From: CAZMGD01 sp964565705
Lineage (GTDB): Bacteria > Actinomycetota > Acidimicrobiia > Acidimicrobiales > Ilumatobacteraceae
DNA length: 16,416 bases
Direction of reading: 5' to 3'
Assembly (NCBI GenBank): GCA_964565705.1
Contig: CAZMGD010000097.1
Span: 1-16,416, forward strand
Shown here in pieces: positions 6,423-13,115 of the stretch. The position numbers and the translations under genes were made by a program. Numbering within the stretch: position 1 is the first letter of the stretch; each line of letters begins with the position of its first letter. The notes under the pieces are model-generated. The model saw only the letters and a program-made list of their open reading frames with translations. It made no database searches and was not told the DNA's origin.

Positions 6423-9140
6423 ATGACCGACGGAGCCGAGGCACGACGACTGACCGAAGCCGGCGAGGGCGTGCCCTGGCGCAAGTGGGGCCCCTATCTC
6501 AGCGAGCGTCAGTGGGGCACCGTCCGTGAGGACTACAGCCCGGAGGGAGACGCCTGGGGCTACGTGACCCACGATCACAGCCGATCGCGTTCGTACCGTT
6601 GGGGGGAGGACGGCATGGCCGGCGTCAGCGACGACCGCCAGGAGCTGTGCCTCGCGCTCGCGCTCTGGAACGGCAACGACCCGATCCTCAAGGAGCGGTT
6701 GTTCGGGCTCACCAACGCCGAGGGCAACCACGGCGAGGACGTCAAGGAGTACTACTTCTACGTCGACAACGTGCCGACGCACTCGTACCAGCGGTGGCTC
6801 TACAAGTACCCGCACGCCGCGTACCCGTACGCCGACCTGATCGAGGTCAATGCCCGCCGCGGCTACGACGACATGGAGTACGAGCTGATCGACACGGGCG
6901 TCTTCGACGACGACGCCTACTTCGACGTCGAGGTCGAGTACGCGAAGGCCGGCGTCGACGACCTGGTCTGCCGGATCTCGGTCACCAACCGCGGCGCCGA
7001 GGCGGCGACGATCCACCTCCTGCCGACGCTGTGGTTCCGCAACACGTGGACGTTCTTCCCGAACGACCCGGTGCCGTCGATCAGCCGCGTGCCCGGGATC
7101 GGCGGTGCCGTCGTTGCCGAGCATCAGGAGCTCGGCGCGATGTACCTCCGCGCCCCGGTCAGCGCCGAGTTGCTGTTCTGCGACAACGAGTCCAACGCCC
7201 GGCGGCTCTGGAACGTCGACGGCATGGCCGCCTACCCGAAGGACGGGATCAACGACCACGTCGTCGGTGGAGCGGCGACGGTCAACCCGGCCGGCATCGG
7301 CACGAAGGTCGCGGCGTGGACGCAGCTGACCATCCAGCCCGGGGCGACGGAGGCCACGTCCGTGCGCCTGACCAGCGCGGTGCCAGTTCCCGACGATGCG
7401 CCGCTCGCCGACGTGGACGAGGTCGTGGCGACTCGCCGCGCAGAAGCCGACGAGTTCTACGCATCACTTCGTCCGGCGGAGGCGACCGACGACGAGGCGA
7501 TGGTGATGCGCCAGGCGTTTGCCGGGATGCTCTGGTCGAAGCAGTTCTACTACTTCGATGTCGACCGATGGCTCCTGGAGCGCAAGGCCCACCCGATGCG
7601 CCGACCCACCTACCACGGCGAACCCCGCAACGAGGGGTGGTTCCACATGCTCAACGCCGACGTGATCTCGATGCCTGACAAGTGGGAGTACCCCTGGTAC
7701 GCAGCGTGGGACCTCGCCTTCCACTGCATGCCGCTGGCGATGATCGACCCCGACTTCGCCAAGCATCAACTGATGCTGATGCTGTCGCACACCTACCTCC
7801 ACCCCAACGGCCAGATGCCGGCGTACGAGTGGAACTTCGGCGACGTCAACCCACCGGTCCATGCATTTGCAACGTTGATGCTCCATGACGTCGCGAACCA
7901 GCACCGAGCCGCCGACCGCGAGTTCCTCGCCGAATCGTTCTCGCGGTTGATGCTCAACTTCACCTGGTGGGTCAACCGCAAGGATCTCGCCGGCAACAAC
8001 GTGTTCGAGGGTGGCTTCCTCGGGCTCGACAACATCGGGGTGTTCGACCGCAGCAAGCCGATCGTCGGCGGCGCTCGCCTGGAGCAGGCCGACGGCACCG
8101 CGTGGATGGCGATGTTCAGCCAGAACATGCTCGAGATCGCGCTCGTGCTCGCCGCGGACGACGATGCCTACGAGGGGTTCGTGCTCAAGTTCGTCGAGCA
8201 CTTCACACGGATCGCGTTCGCCGTCGATCCGCCCGGCGACAACGACGACGAGATGTGGGACGAGGAGGACGGGTTCTTCTACGACGTGCTCCGCATGCCC
8301 GACGGCACCGGCCAGCGCGTCAAGGTCCGCTCGCTCGTCGGGCTGCTCCCGCTGTGTGCGACCACCGTGATCTCGAGCGACGTCATCGCCCGCTTCCCCC
8401 GGATCGCCAAGCAGCTCGACCACTACCTCACCCGCAACGCCGACCTGCTGGCCAACATCGCCGACCCGCGCAAACCAGGTGTGCACGGTCGCCACATCCT
8501 GTCGCTGGTCAACGAATCCAAGCTGCGCCGCATCCTGCACCGGATGCTGGACGAGGATCGCTTCCTCGGGCCGCACGGCATCCGGTCGCTGTCCCGTGCC
8601 CACCTCGACGACCCGTACCACTTGGAGTTCGGTGGCGACGTACACCGGGTGAGCTATGAGCCGGCCGAGTCGCACTCGGGCATGTTCGGGGGCAACTCCA
8701 ACTGGCGCGGACCGGTCTGGTTCCCCGTCAACCTGCTGATCATCCGGTCGTTGCTGCACTACTACCGCTACTACGGCAACGAGTTCACCGTCGAGTGCCC
8801 CACGGGGTCTGGGGTGCAGAAGAACCTCTTCGAAGTGGCACGAGAGCTGAGCCAACGCCTGATCACGATCTTCACCGAGGACGAGGAGGGGCGCCGACCG
8901 GTGTTCGGTGGCAACGAGGTGTTCCAGACCGATCCGCACTGGCACGACCTGATCCCCTTCTACGAGTACTTCCACGGCGACGACGGTGCCGGGCTCGGCG
9001 CGAGCCACCAGACCGGCTGGACCGGTCTCGTGGCGAGCATCATCCGGATCGCGGGGTCGATGACGGCCGAGGAGTGGCTGAGCTCGGACGGCCGGATGAT
9101 GGCCCGCCCGCACCGGGCCGACCAGCCGGCCGCGACCTGA
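6423..9140 (+). CDS. GH63-like glycoside hydrolase (MGH1-type glucosidase, (alpha/alpha)6 barrel)
   Basis: 905 residues, no signal peptide or membrane segment, so probably cytoplasmic. The first ~300 residues (starting WRKWGPYLSERQWGTVREDY) form the N-terminal beta-sandwich-like part typical of these proteins. The (alpha/alpha)6 barrel follows, with WDLAFH (Trp429-Asp430, candidate general acid region), NWRGPVW (760-766, a hallmark of the GH63/GH37 clan), Glu848 in the YEYFHGDDG block and HQTGWTG (862-868). GH63 covers processing alpha-glucosidases in eukaryotes and bacterial enzymes acting on glucosylglycerate, mannosylglycerate or other small alpha-glucosides; the substrate here is unknown. 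The ATG at 6423 is chosen for its strong ribosome-binding site 9 nt upstream. The frame is open for 750 nt further upstream, but that stretch is antisense to the nucleoside hydrolase. An alpha/beta hydrolase starts 3 nt after the stop. Confidence 0.85.
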   Translation: MTDGAEARRLTEAGEGVPWRKWGPYLSERQWGTVREDYSPEGDAWGYVTHDHSRSRSYRWGEDGMAGVSDDRQELCLALALWNGNDPILKERLFGLTNAEGNHGEDVKEYYFYVDNVPTHSYQRWLYKYPHAAYPYADLIEVNARRGYDDMEYELIDTGVFDDDAYFDVEVEYAKAGVDDLVCRISVTNRGAEAATIHLLPTLWFRNTWTFFPNDPVPSISRVPGIGGAVVAEHQELGAMYLRAPVSAELLFCDNESNARRLWNVDGMAAYPKDGINDHVVGGAATVNPAGIGTKVAAWTQLTIQPGATEATSVRLTSAVPVPDDAPLADVDEVVATRRAEADEFYASLRPAEATDDEAMVMRQAFAGMLWSKQFYYFDVDRWLLERKAHPMRRPTYHGEPRNEGWFHMLNADVISMPDKWEYPWYAAWDLAFHCMPLAMIDPDFAKHQLMLMLSHTYLHPNGQMPAYEWNFGDVNPPVHAFATLMLHDVANQHRAADREFLAESFSRLMLNFTWWVNRKDLAGNNVFEGGFLGLDNIGVFDRSKPIVGGARLEQADGTAWMAMFSQNMLEIALVLAADDDAYEGFVLKFVEHFTRIAFAVDPPGDNDDEMWDEEDGFFYDVLRMPDGTGQRVKVRSLVGLLPLCATTVISSDVIARFPRIAKQLDHYLTRNADLLANIADPRKPGVHGRHILSLVNESKLRRILHRMLDEDRFLGPHGIRSLSRAHLDDPYHLEFGGDVHRVSYEPAESHSGMFGGNSNWRGPVWFPVNLLIIRSLLHYYRYYGNEFTVECPTGSGVQKNLFEVARELSQRLITIFTEDEEGRRPVFGGNEVFQTDPHWHDLIPFYEYFHGDDGAGLGASHQTGWTGLVASIIRIAGSMTAEEWLSSDGRMMARPHRADQPAAT

Positions 9141-9143
9141 TCC

Positions 9144-9998
9144 ATGTCGACGACCACCATGCAGTACACGACGACGAGCGGCGTGATCGTGGAGGGCGAC
9201 CTCCGCGGCGACCCGGCCGCGCCACCCGCGATCCTGCTGCACGGCGGTGGGCAGACCCGCCACGCGTGGGGATCGACCGCTGCCAACCTCGCCGCCCGGG
9301 GATGGCGAACGCTCGCGCTCGACGCGCGGGGCCACGGGCGCAGCGGCTGGCCGACCGACGGCGACTACTCGCTCACGGCCTTCGCGACCGATCTCCACGA
9401 CGTGATCGAGCAGTTCGGCGGTCGCACGCCGCCCGTGCTGATCGGCGCGTCGCTCGGTGGCCTGACCTCGTTGCTGCTGGAGGGCGAGCTGTGGCCCGGC
9501 ACGGCGCGAGCGCTCGCCTGCGTCGACGTCGCCCCCCGCCTGGAGGCGGATGGCACCGACCGCATCCGTGCGTTCATGGATCAGCCCGACGGGTTCGGGT
9601 CGCTGGAGGAGGCGGCGGACGCGATCGCCGCCTACAACCCGCACCGCGAGCGGCCGAGCGATCTCGCCGGGTTGATGAAGAACCTGCGCGTCGGCGATGA
9701 CGGTCGCTACCGGTGGCACTGGGACCCGGTGTTCATGACCGGCGGGCGGGGTCCGGCGGAGGTCAGCGACTTCGAGCGGATGCAGGCGTGCGCCGCCGCG
9801 CTGCGCTGCCCGGTGCTGCTGGTGCGCGGACGGATGAGCGACGTCCTGAGCGAGGAGGGCGCCCGCGAGTTCCTCGAGGTCGTGCCGCACGCGAGGTACG
9901 CGGACGTGTCCGGCGCCGGGCACATGGTGGCCGGCGACCGCAACGACGCGTTCACCACCGAGCTCGTCGGCTTCCTCGACGACCTGCCCGGGGTGTAG
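9144..9998 (+). CDS. Alpha/beta hydrolase
   Basis: 284 residues, usual for the family. Features in order: oxyanion-hole block ILLHGGGQTRHAW, LALDARGHGRSGW, nucleophile elbow GASLGG (Ser103), Asp233 in VRGRMSDVLSE, and His260 in GAGHMVAGD, giving a complete Ser-Asp-His triad. It resembles esterases and epoxide-hydrolase-like or ring-cleavage hydrolases; the nucleophile is Ser, so it is not a true epoxide hydrolase. No signal peptide is visible. The start lies 3 nt after the stop of the GH63-like gene, so the two are almost certainly co-transcribed and translationally coupled; a joint role, for example trimming an acylated glucoside, is only inference. No rho-independent terminator with a U tract follows. 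Confidence 0.88.
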   Translation: MSTTTMQYTTTSGVIVEGDLRGDPAAPPAILLHGGGQTRHAWGSTAANLAARGWRTLALDARGHGRSGWPTDGDYSLTAFATDLHDVIEQFGGRTPPVLIGASLGGLTSLLLEGELWPGTARALACVDVAPRLEADGTDRIRAFMDQPDGFGSLEEAADAIAAYNPHRERPSDLAGLMKNLRVGDDGRYRWHWDPVFMTGGRGPAEVSDFERMQACAAALRCPVLLVRGRMSDVLSEEGAREFLEVVPHARYADVSGAGHMVAGDRNDAFTTELVGFLDDLPGV

Positions 9999-10076
9999 CT
10001 GGTACCACCACGCAAGACGCTGGGTAGCGCGGTCGATCCACGTCGCCGGGCGGCGCACGATGCACTCGTCAACCAC

Positions 10077-10097
10077 GAACGCTCCCTACGGGCGTTC
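10077..10097. promoter_or_regulatory. Inverted repeat GAACGC-N9-GCGTTC
   Basis: A perfect 6-bp inverted repeat with a 9-nt centre (TCCCTACGG), located 80 nt after the alpha/beta hydrolase stop and 20 nt before the ATG at 10118. As RNA it could form a small hairpin, but no U tract follows, so a classical terminator is unlikely. As DNA it could be a dimeric operator. A ribosome-binding site, GAGGAG at 10105-10110, comes just after it. The function is not established. Confidence 0.4.
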
Positions 10098-10149
10098 ACC
10101 GCACGAGGAGCATCATCATGAGCACCACCACCCTGCCCCACCCCAACGT

Positions 10150-10440
10150 CTCGGCGACGCGCCAGATCTCCGCCGACGAGGCGACGCGCCAGATCCGCCG
10201 ATGGGGCCTGCATCGACCGCACCAGCGCCTCCGCCAGTTGCACGAGCAGATCGTCGTCTGGGGTGTCCGTGCTGGCGCGGCGGCCGAACGTGCGCACGAC
10301 GTCCTCCGGCGAGCGGGCCGAGCCCACGCGAGAGACGGGCGTGCGCGGCGAGGGCCCATCGCCGGCACGGCCGCCACAGCGCTCCACCGACCACGGCGGC
10401 GGCGACGACGGGGGCGATCCTCCAGGTGCCGGGGCCCGGC
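10150..10440 (-). pseudogene. Sensor histidine kinase remnant (TM end, linker, start of GAF-like domain), frameshifted
   Basis: Three successive - strand frames give pieces that line up with NarL/UhpB-type actinobacterial sensor kinases: first a hydrophobic end GTWRIAPVVAAAVVGGALWRP plus RRW, the typical last membrane helix with 'LFRPxRRR'; then SPEDVVRTFGRR and DDDLLVQLAEALVRSMQAPSA, the linker and first GAF helix; then SAEIWRVA. A frame change lies near 10320-10360. Another lies at the junction of the 27-nt-offset repeat, where one copy reads GCGGATCTGG and the other GCGGAGATCTGG, two bases longer. Neither the N-terminal membrane helices nor the His-phosphotransfer and ATPase domains are present. 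It is fused upstream to an ABC ATPase fragment. The family call rests on remembered patterns; the broken state is clear if the family call is right. Confidence 0.5.
10154..10195. repeat. 15-bp direct repeat at 27-bp offset
   Basis: GCGACGCGCCAGATC occurs at 10154-10168 and again at 10181-10195. The 27-nt offset keeps frame on both strands: ATRQI is repeated on +, IWRVA on -. It sits where the + ORF start meets the - strand kinase remnant. This fits slipped-strand duplication or a recombination junction. Confidence 0.6.
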
Positions 10441-10691
10441 AGCCGTCCGGTGCGCTCGAGCCCGGCGACGACGCTGAGGAACGTCGATTTGCCGCAACCG
10501 GGCGGGCCGGTGAGAGCGACGAACTCCCCGGCGTGCACGACGACGTCGACGCCGCGCAGCGCGCGCACGGGCGCGGTGGCGGCGTCGAACGTCCGGCGCA
10601 CGTCGTGCGCCTCCAGCACGGTCACGGCCGAGCCGTCTCGGGGGTCGGACACGGCGACCACAGGATGCCCGAAACGACCGGCCGCGAGCAC
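10441..10691 (-). pseudogene. ABC-transporter ATPase, truncated after Walker A
   Basis: From the GTG at 10691 (or the GTG at 10625, nearer the usual start) the frame reads VTVLEAHDVRRTF and VRALRGVDVVVHAGEFVALTG. Walker A follows as GPPGCGKST (residues 62-70 from 10691), then FLSVVAGLERTGRL. This is the N-terminal ~80 residues of a MacB/LolD-type ATPase (usual length about 220-250). At about 10440 the similarity stops and a kinase-like membrane helix continues in the same frame. The Q-loop, signature motif, Walker B and H-loop are all missing, so it cannot be an active ATPase. It starts 10 nt after the end of the lipoprotein pseudogene on the same strand, so the two were probably one operon. 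Confidence 0.7.
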
Positions 10692-10701
10692 GGCGCGGGG
10701 A

Positions 10702-11436
10702 TCACGCGACGGTGATCGTGTGCTGCATGCCGGCCAGGAAGCTGGGGCGGACCATCCTCGCCGCCGCCCTGGTGGATGAAGCAGACGAGGAAGTAGTCGC
10801 CGGGTGTGAGGTCGACGGCGACGTAGTTGGTCGTGCGGGGCCCACCGAACGTGACGCCGGTGAACTGGAGCTTGGCCATCGCCTCCTCACTCGGGCAGGG
10901 CCAGCAGCTCGCCGAGCGGCTCGGTCACGCCGTCGGCTGCCTTGAAGGGCACCATCTCGTGGTCCTCGACCCCCTGGTTCTCCAGCGCGAAGCTGACCCC
11001 GGCCGGCGTCGGGCGTCGCCGGAGCGTTCTCGAACACGTACTCGACCGCGCCGATGTCGACGGCCCGCAGCTCGCAGCCCTCGTGCACAGCCGTCCGACC
11101 GTGGTGATCGCGTCGGCCGTCTCGGGGGCCCGGAGCGCGGACGGGTCGCCGGTCTCGCCGATCTGGGTGAACGTGTCGCGCATCGTCTCGGCCGCCTCCT
11201 TGGCCTCGCCGTCGAGGTTGGGCACCATCGTCTCCGCGATGGGCACCAGCGTGTCGGTGGCGTAGGCCTGGATCTCGGCGGGATCCTCCGGCGCCGTAGG
11301 CGACGGCCGCGTCGCACGCCGCGGGATCGAGGGATGACGACGAGCCGTCGTCGTCGTCCCCGCAGGCGGCGAACGTGGTCAGCGACAGCGAGGCGAGGGC
11401 GAGCGTGGCGAGTGGACGGGTGCGGCGGATGCGCAT
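10702..11436 (-). pseudogene. Cupredoxin-like lipoprotein gene with five frameshifts
   Basis: The ATG at 11436 has AGGAG 8 nt upstream and encodes a lipoprotein signal: basic MRIRRTR, hydrophobic stretch, lipobox FAAC with Cys25, then an Asp/Ser-rich linker. The body is recovered only by changing frame near 11290-11296, 11085-11097, 10997-11000 (one extra base in a run of four), 10889 (an extra base that creates a TGA) and 10742. The restored protein of about 245 residues contains DIGAVEYVFE, VSFALENQG, HEMVPFKAADG, LALPEEEAMAKLQF, LTPGDYFLVCFI and FLAGMQHTITVA. These match a common actinobacterial plastocyanin-like periplasmic family ('AGTYTFxLxNxGxxxHE...CFIP...GMxxxFTV'). Coding similarity is kept between breaks, so decay is recent or the breaks are sequencing errors. 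Confidence 0.75.
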
Positions 11437-11453
11437 GAGAGGTGCTCCTGGCG

Positions 11454-11473
11454 AGACGTCGATTTGAACGTCT
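11454..11473. promoter_or_regulatory. Inverted repeat AGACGT-N8-ACGTCT upstream of lipoprotein gene
   Basis: A perfect 6-bp inverted repeat with an AT-richer 8-nt centre lies 18-37 nt upstream of the lipoprotein ATG at 11436, a typical place for an operator. No recognised regulator motif matches. The surrounding 11437-11618 holds no gene I can support, although the - strand is open through it in the lipoprotein's first frame. Confidence 0.4.
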
Positions 11474-11618
11474 GCCATGGAACGCTTCCGGCGCTCGACG
11501 GTCGATGACCCCACCTGGTGGATCGACGGTGGTGGTAGCACCCCCGACGCGTCCGGTCCGGCCTCGAGCAACTCGCGGTCGGCGTCCCGACCCGCCTCCG
11601 TGGCGATCTGCTCGTCGA

Positions 11619-12023
11619 TCAGGCGATTCGTGGCGCGACCATGCGGTGGGCTGACTCGAGCAGCTCGGCGATCTCGGTCCCGTCGGCGGCGTCCGGATCG
11701 CCGATGCCAAGGGCGAACCAGCCGCGGCTGCCGTGATGTGGAGACACGGCGAATCGGACGTCGTCGCGGAGAGCTTCGAGCTCGTCGGCGTCAGCGAGGA
11801 AGTGCAATGAGCGGCCCGAGCAGTTCCAGCGTGGTCGACCGGGCGACGTCTCCCCGTTGAAGATCGCGAAGCGGTGGCGGCCAACTCCGAACAGCGGACG
11901 GTCCTGGAGTGCTACCTCCTCGACGTCGTCGAAGCGCTCACAGATCGCTCGGATTCGACCGAGCACGATCTCGTCGAGCGCGCCCGCGTCGTCTCCTACG
12001 CCCCCAATCCCAGACTCATGCAC
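11619..12023 (-). CDS. MmcQ/YjbR-family protein
   Basis: 134 residues. The layout GRIRAICERFDDVEEVAL, then FGVGRHRFAIF, then LHFLADADELEALRDDVRFAVSPHHGSRGWFALGI and ELLESAHRMVAP is the YjbR/MmcQ pattern: a conserved 'xxGxxRFAxF' strand, a 'PxxGxRGWxxI' block and a C-terminal helix ending 'AYRxVAP'. The family has a double-wing DNA-binding-like fold, but its function is largely unknown. The GTG at 12023 lies 9 nt after the SRPBCC stop, suggesting one operon; an internal GTG at 11963 is the alternative start and sits nearer the conserved region. Neither has a strong Shine-Dalgarno. Confidence 0.8.
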   Translation of the reverse strand: MHESGIGGVGDDAGALDEIVLGRIRAICERFDDVEEVALQDRPLFGVGRHRFAIFNGETSPGRPRWNCSGRSLHFLADADELEALRDDVRFAVSPHHGSRGWFALGIGDPDAADGTEIAELLESAHRMVAPRIA

Positions 12024-12032
12024 CGAGGCGGC

Positions 12033-12521
12033 TCAACTACCTCGGATGTGCTCGACGAGTTGGTCGACGACCGTGCCCCAGCCCTCGTGGAAGCCCATCT
12101 CTGCGTGCTGCTTGGCGCCGTCGGGGTCCTGGTGGACCGCGATGGCACGGTAGGTGCATCCACCGCTGCCGTTGTCGGCGAGCTCGAGGATGGCCGTGAA
12201 GGGCAGGTCGTCGGTCTGGGGCCGGTAGTCGGCGGTGAGCACGCTGGTCCACACCAGGCGTTCGTTCGGGCTGACCTCCAGGTAGCAGCTGGTGCCGTCC
12301 ATCATCTGCTCGCCGTCGGGGTCGTTCATGATGGTGCGGAACCCGCCTCCGGGCCGCAGGTCGATCTCGCAGAGCGAGATCGAGTACGGCCGGGGCGCGA
12401 ACCACTGCTTGATCGAGTCCGGGTCGGTCCACGCCTCGAACACCGCCTGCGGAGAGACAGGGACGTCGCGGATCAGCTCGAGGTCGAGGTCGGGGTTGAC
12501 GGGGTGCGGGGTGAAGGTCAC
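12033..12521 (-). CDS. SRPBCC / AHSA1-family protein
   Basis: 162 residues from a GTG at 12521. Blocks LELIRDVPVSPQAVFEAWTDPDSIKQWFAP, DLRPGGGFRTIM, YLEVSPNERLVWTSV and the C-terminal MGFHEGWGTVVDQLVEHI are characteristic of the AHSA1 (activator of Hsp90 ATPase homologue 1-like) branch of START/Bet v1-like proteins, which enclose a hydrophobic ligand cavity. The start overlaps the ArsR stop as GTGA, and AAGGAG lies 5 nt upstream, so it is translationally coupled to the regulator. ArsR-AHSA1 pairs are frequent in actinobacteria; the ligand is unknown. Confidence 0.9.
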   Translation of the reverse strand: MTFTPHPVNPDLDLELIRDVPVSPQAVFEAWTDPDSIKQWFAPRPYSISLCEIDLRPGGGFRTIMNDPDGEQMMDGTSCYLEVSPNERLVWTSVLTADYRPQTDDLPFTAILELADNGSGGCTYRAIAVHQDPDGAKQHAEMGFHEGWGTVVDQLVEHIRGS

Positions 12522-12868
12522 GGTGACTCCTTCTGGGCGATGAGGAACTGGTCGAGTTGGTCCAGGCGCTGCTGCCAGGTTCGGCGTTGGCCGGCGAGCC
12601 AACCTTCCGCAGCGTCGAGACCGGATGGCGCCAACCGGTACGTCCGGGTGCGCCCCTTCTTCTCCGACGCCACCAGACCCGCCCCCTTCAGCACCTCGAG
12701 ATGCTGGGTGAACGACGGCAACGCCATGGCGAACGGTTCGGCCAACTCCGACGTCGACGCCGGACCCGACACGAGCCGCTCGATCACCTGACGACGGGTC
12801 GGATCGGCCAGGGCCTTGAAGACCTGATCGACCCGATCCGCACGCTTCGGCACAGACGCGAGTCTCAC
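12518..12868 (-). CDS. ArsR/SmtB-family transcriptional regulator
   Basis: 116 residues from a GTG at 12868. The winged helix-turn-helix reads VFKALADPTRRQVIERL, STSELAEPFAMALPSFTQHLEVLKGAGLV and the wing KKGRTRTYRL. No cysteines are present, so the classical metal-sensing sites are missing and it is probably not a metal sensor. The C-terminus has helix-forming WLAGQRRTWQQRLDQLDQFL, likely for dimerisation. The start is the first in-frame one before the conserved helix; a GTG at 12853 is the alternative. A palindrome lies 14-29 nt upstream and is the probable autoregulatory operator. It is first in an operon with the SRPBCC and MmcQ genes. Confidence 0.9.
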   Translation of the reverse strand: MRLASVPKRADRVDQVFKALADPTRRQVIERLVSGPASTSELAEPFAMALPSFTQHLEVLKGAGLVASEKKGRTRTYRLAPSGLDAAEGWLAGQRRTWQQRLDQLDQFLIAQKESP

Positions 12869-12881
12869 CCATCACCAACAC

Positions 12882-12897
12882 TTAGGTCAATACCTAA
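12882..12897. promoter_or_regulatory. Probable ArsR operator, TTAGGT-N4-ACCTAA
   Basis: A perfect inverted repeat with 6-bp arms and a CAAT centre, in an AT-rich island unusual for this GC-rich window, 14 nt upstream of the regulator's GTG. On the - strand it contains TATTGACC, which may overlap a promoter. Position and symmetry fit autorepression by the encoded ArsR protein; binding itself is inference. Confidence 0.7.
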
Positions 12898-12949
12898 ATG
12901 TTGAACTTGGTCAGGCGACCGTTCGCCCACGGGCAGGGCCACGGGCACG

Positions 12950-12997
12950 GAAGTGCGCAGTGCCGTGACTCACATCCGTCTTCAGACTGCGCACTTC
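12950..12997. repeat. 12-bp perfect inverted repeat with 24-nt loop
   Basis: GAAGTGCGCAGT (12950-12961) and its exact reverse complement ACTGCGCACTTC (12986-12997) flank 24 nt. A competing short pairing exists between GGCAC (12944-12948) and GTGCC (12960-12964), which would exclude the long stem. It lies in the ~200-nt gap between the ArsR operator and the coiled-coil gene. There is no T tract on either side, so it is not a standard terminator; it could be a leader structure, a REP/MITE-like remnant or an operator. Confidence 0.6.
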
Positions 12998-13115
12998 GAC
13001 GCTGTGGAGCTCGAGCCGGTCCACGCACTGCCCGGGCTCAGCGCCGATCTCGGTCGGCCTGTTCATCGGCGGTGGCGCGCGCGAACTGGTTCGACCGACG
13101 ATGAAGGAGACGATG

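Larger units (their letters stand above)
10118..10477 (+). other. Uncertain ORF with good RBS, antisense to a kinase remnant
   Basis: An ATG with GAGGAG at 7 nt spacing opens a 119-residue frame. Only the first ~35 residues (MSTTTLPHPNVSATRQIS then an ATRQI repeat) look like a natural N-terminus; the rest is Arg/Ala-rich and reads as the antisense of the histidine-kinase remnant on the other strand. The simplest view is that a real gene start survives here but its body was lost or replaced at a recombination junction near 10195. It matches no family I recognise. It may also be wholly spurious. Confidence 0.25.

Noticed and set aside
7464..10076. 870-codon open frame on - opposite the GH63-like and alpha/beta hydrolase genes
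   Set aside because: It is antisense to two well-supported genes, is rich in Val/Gly/Arg/His typical of the reverse frame of GC-rich coding DNA, and matches no family.
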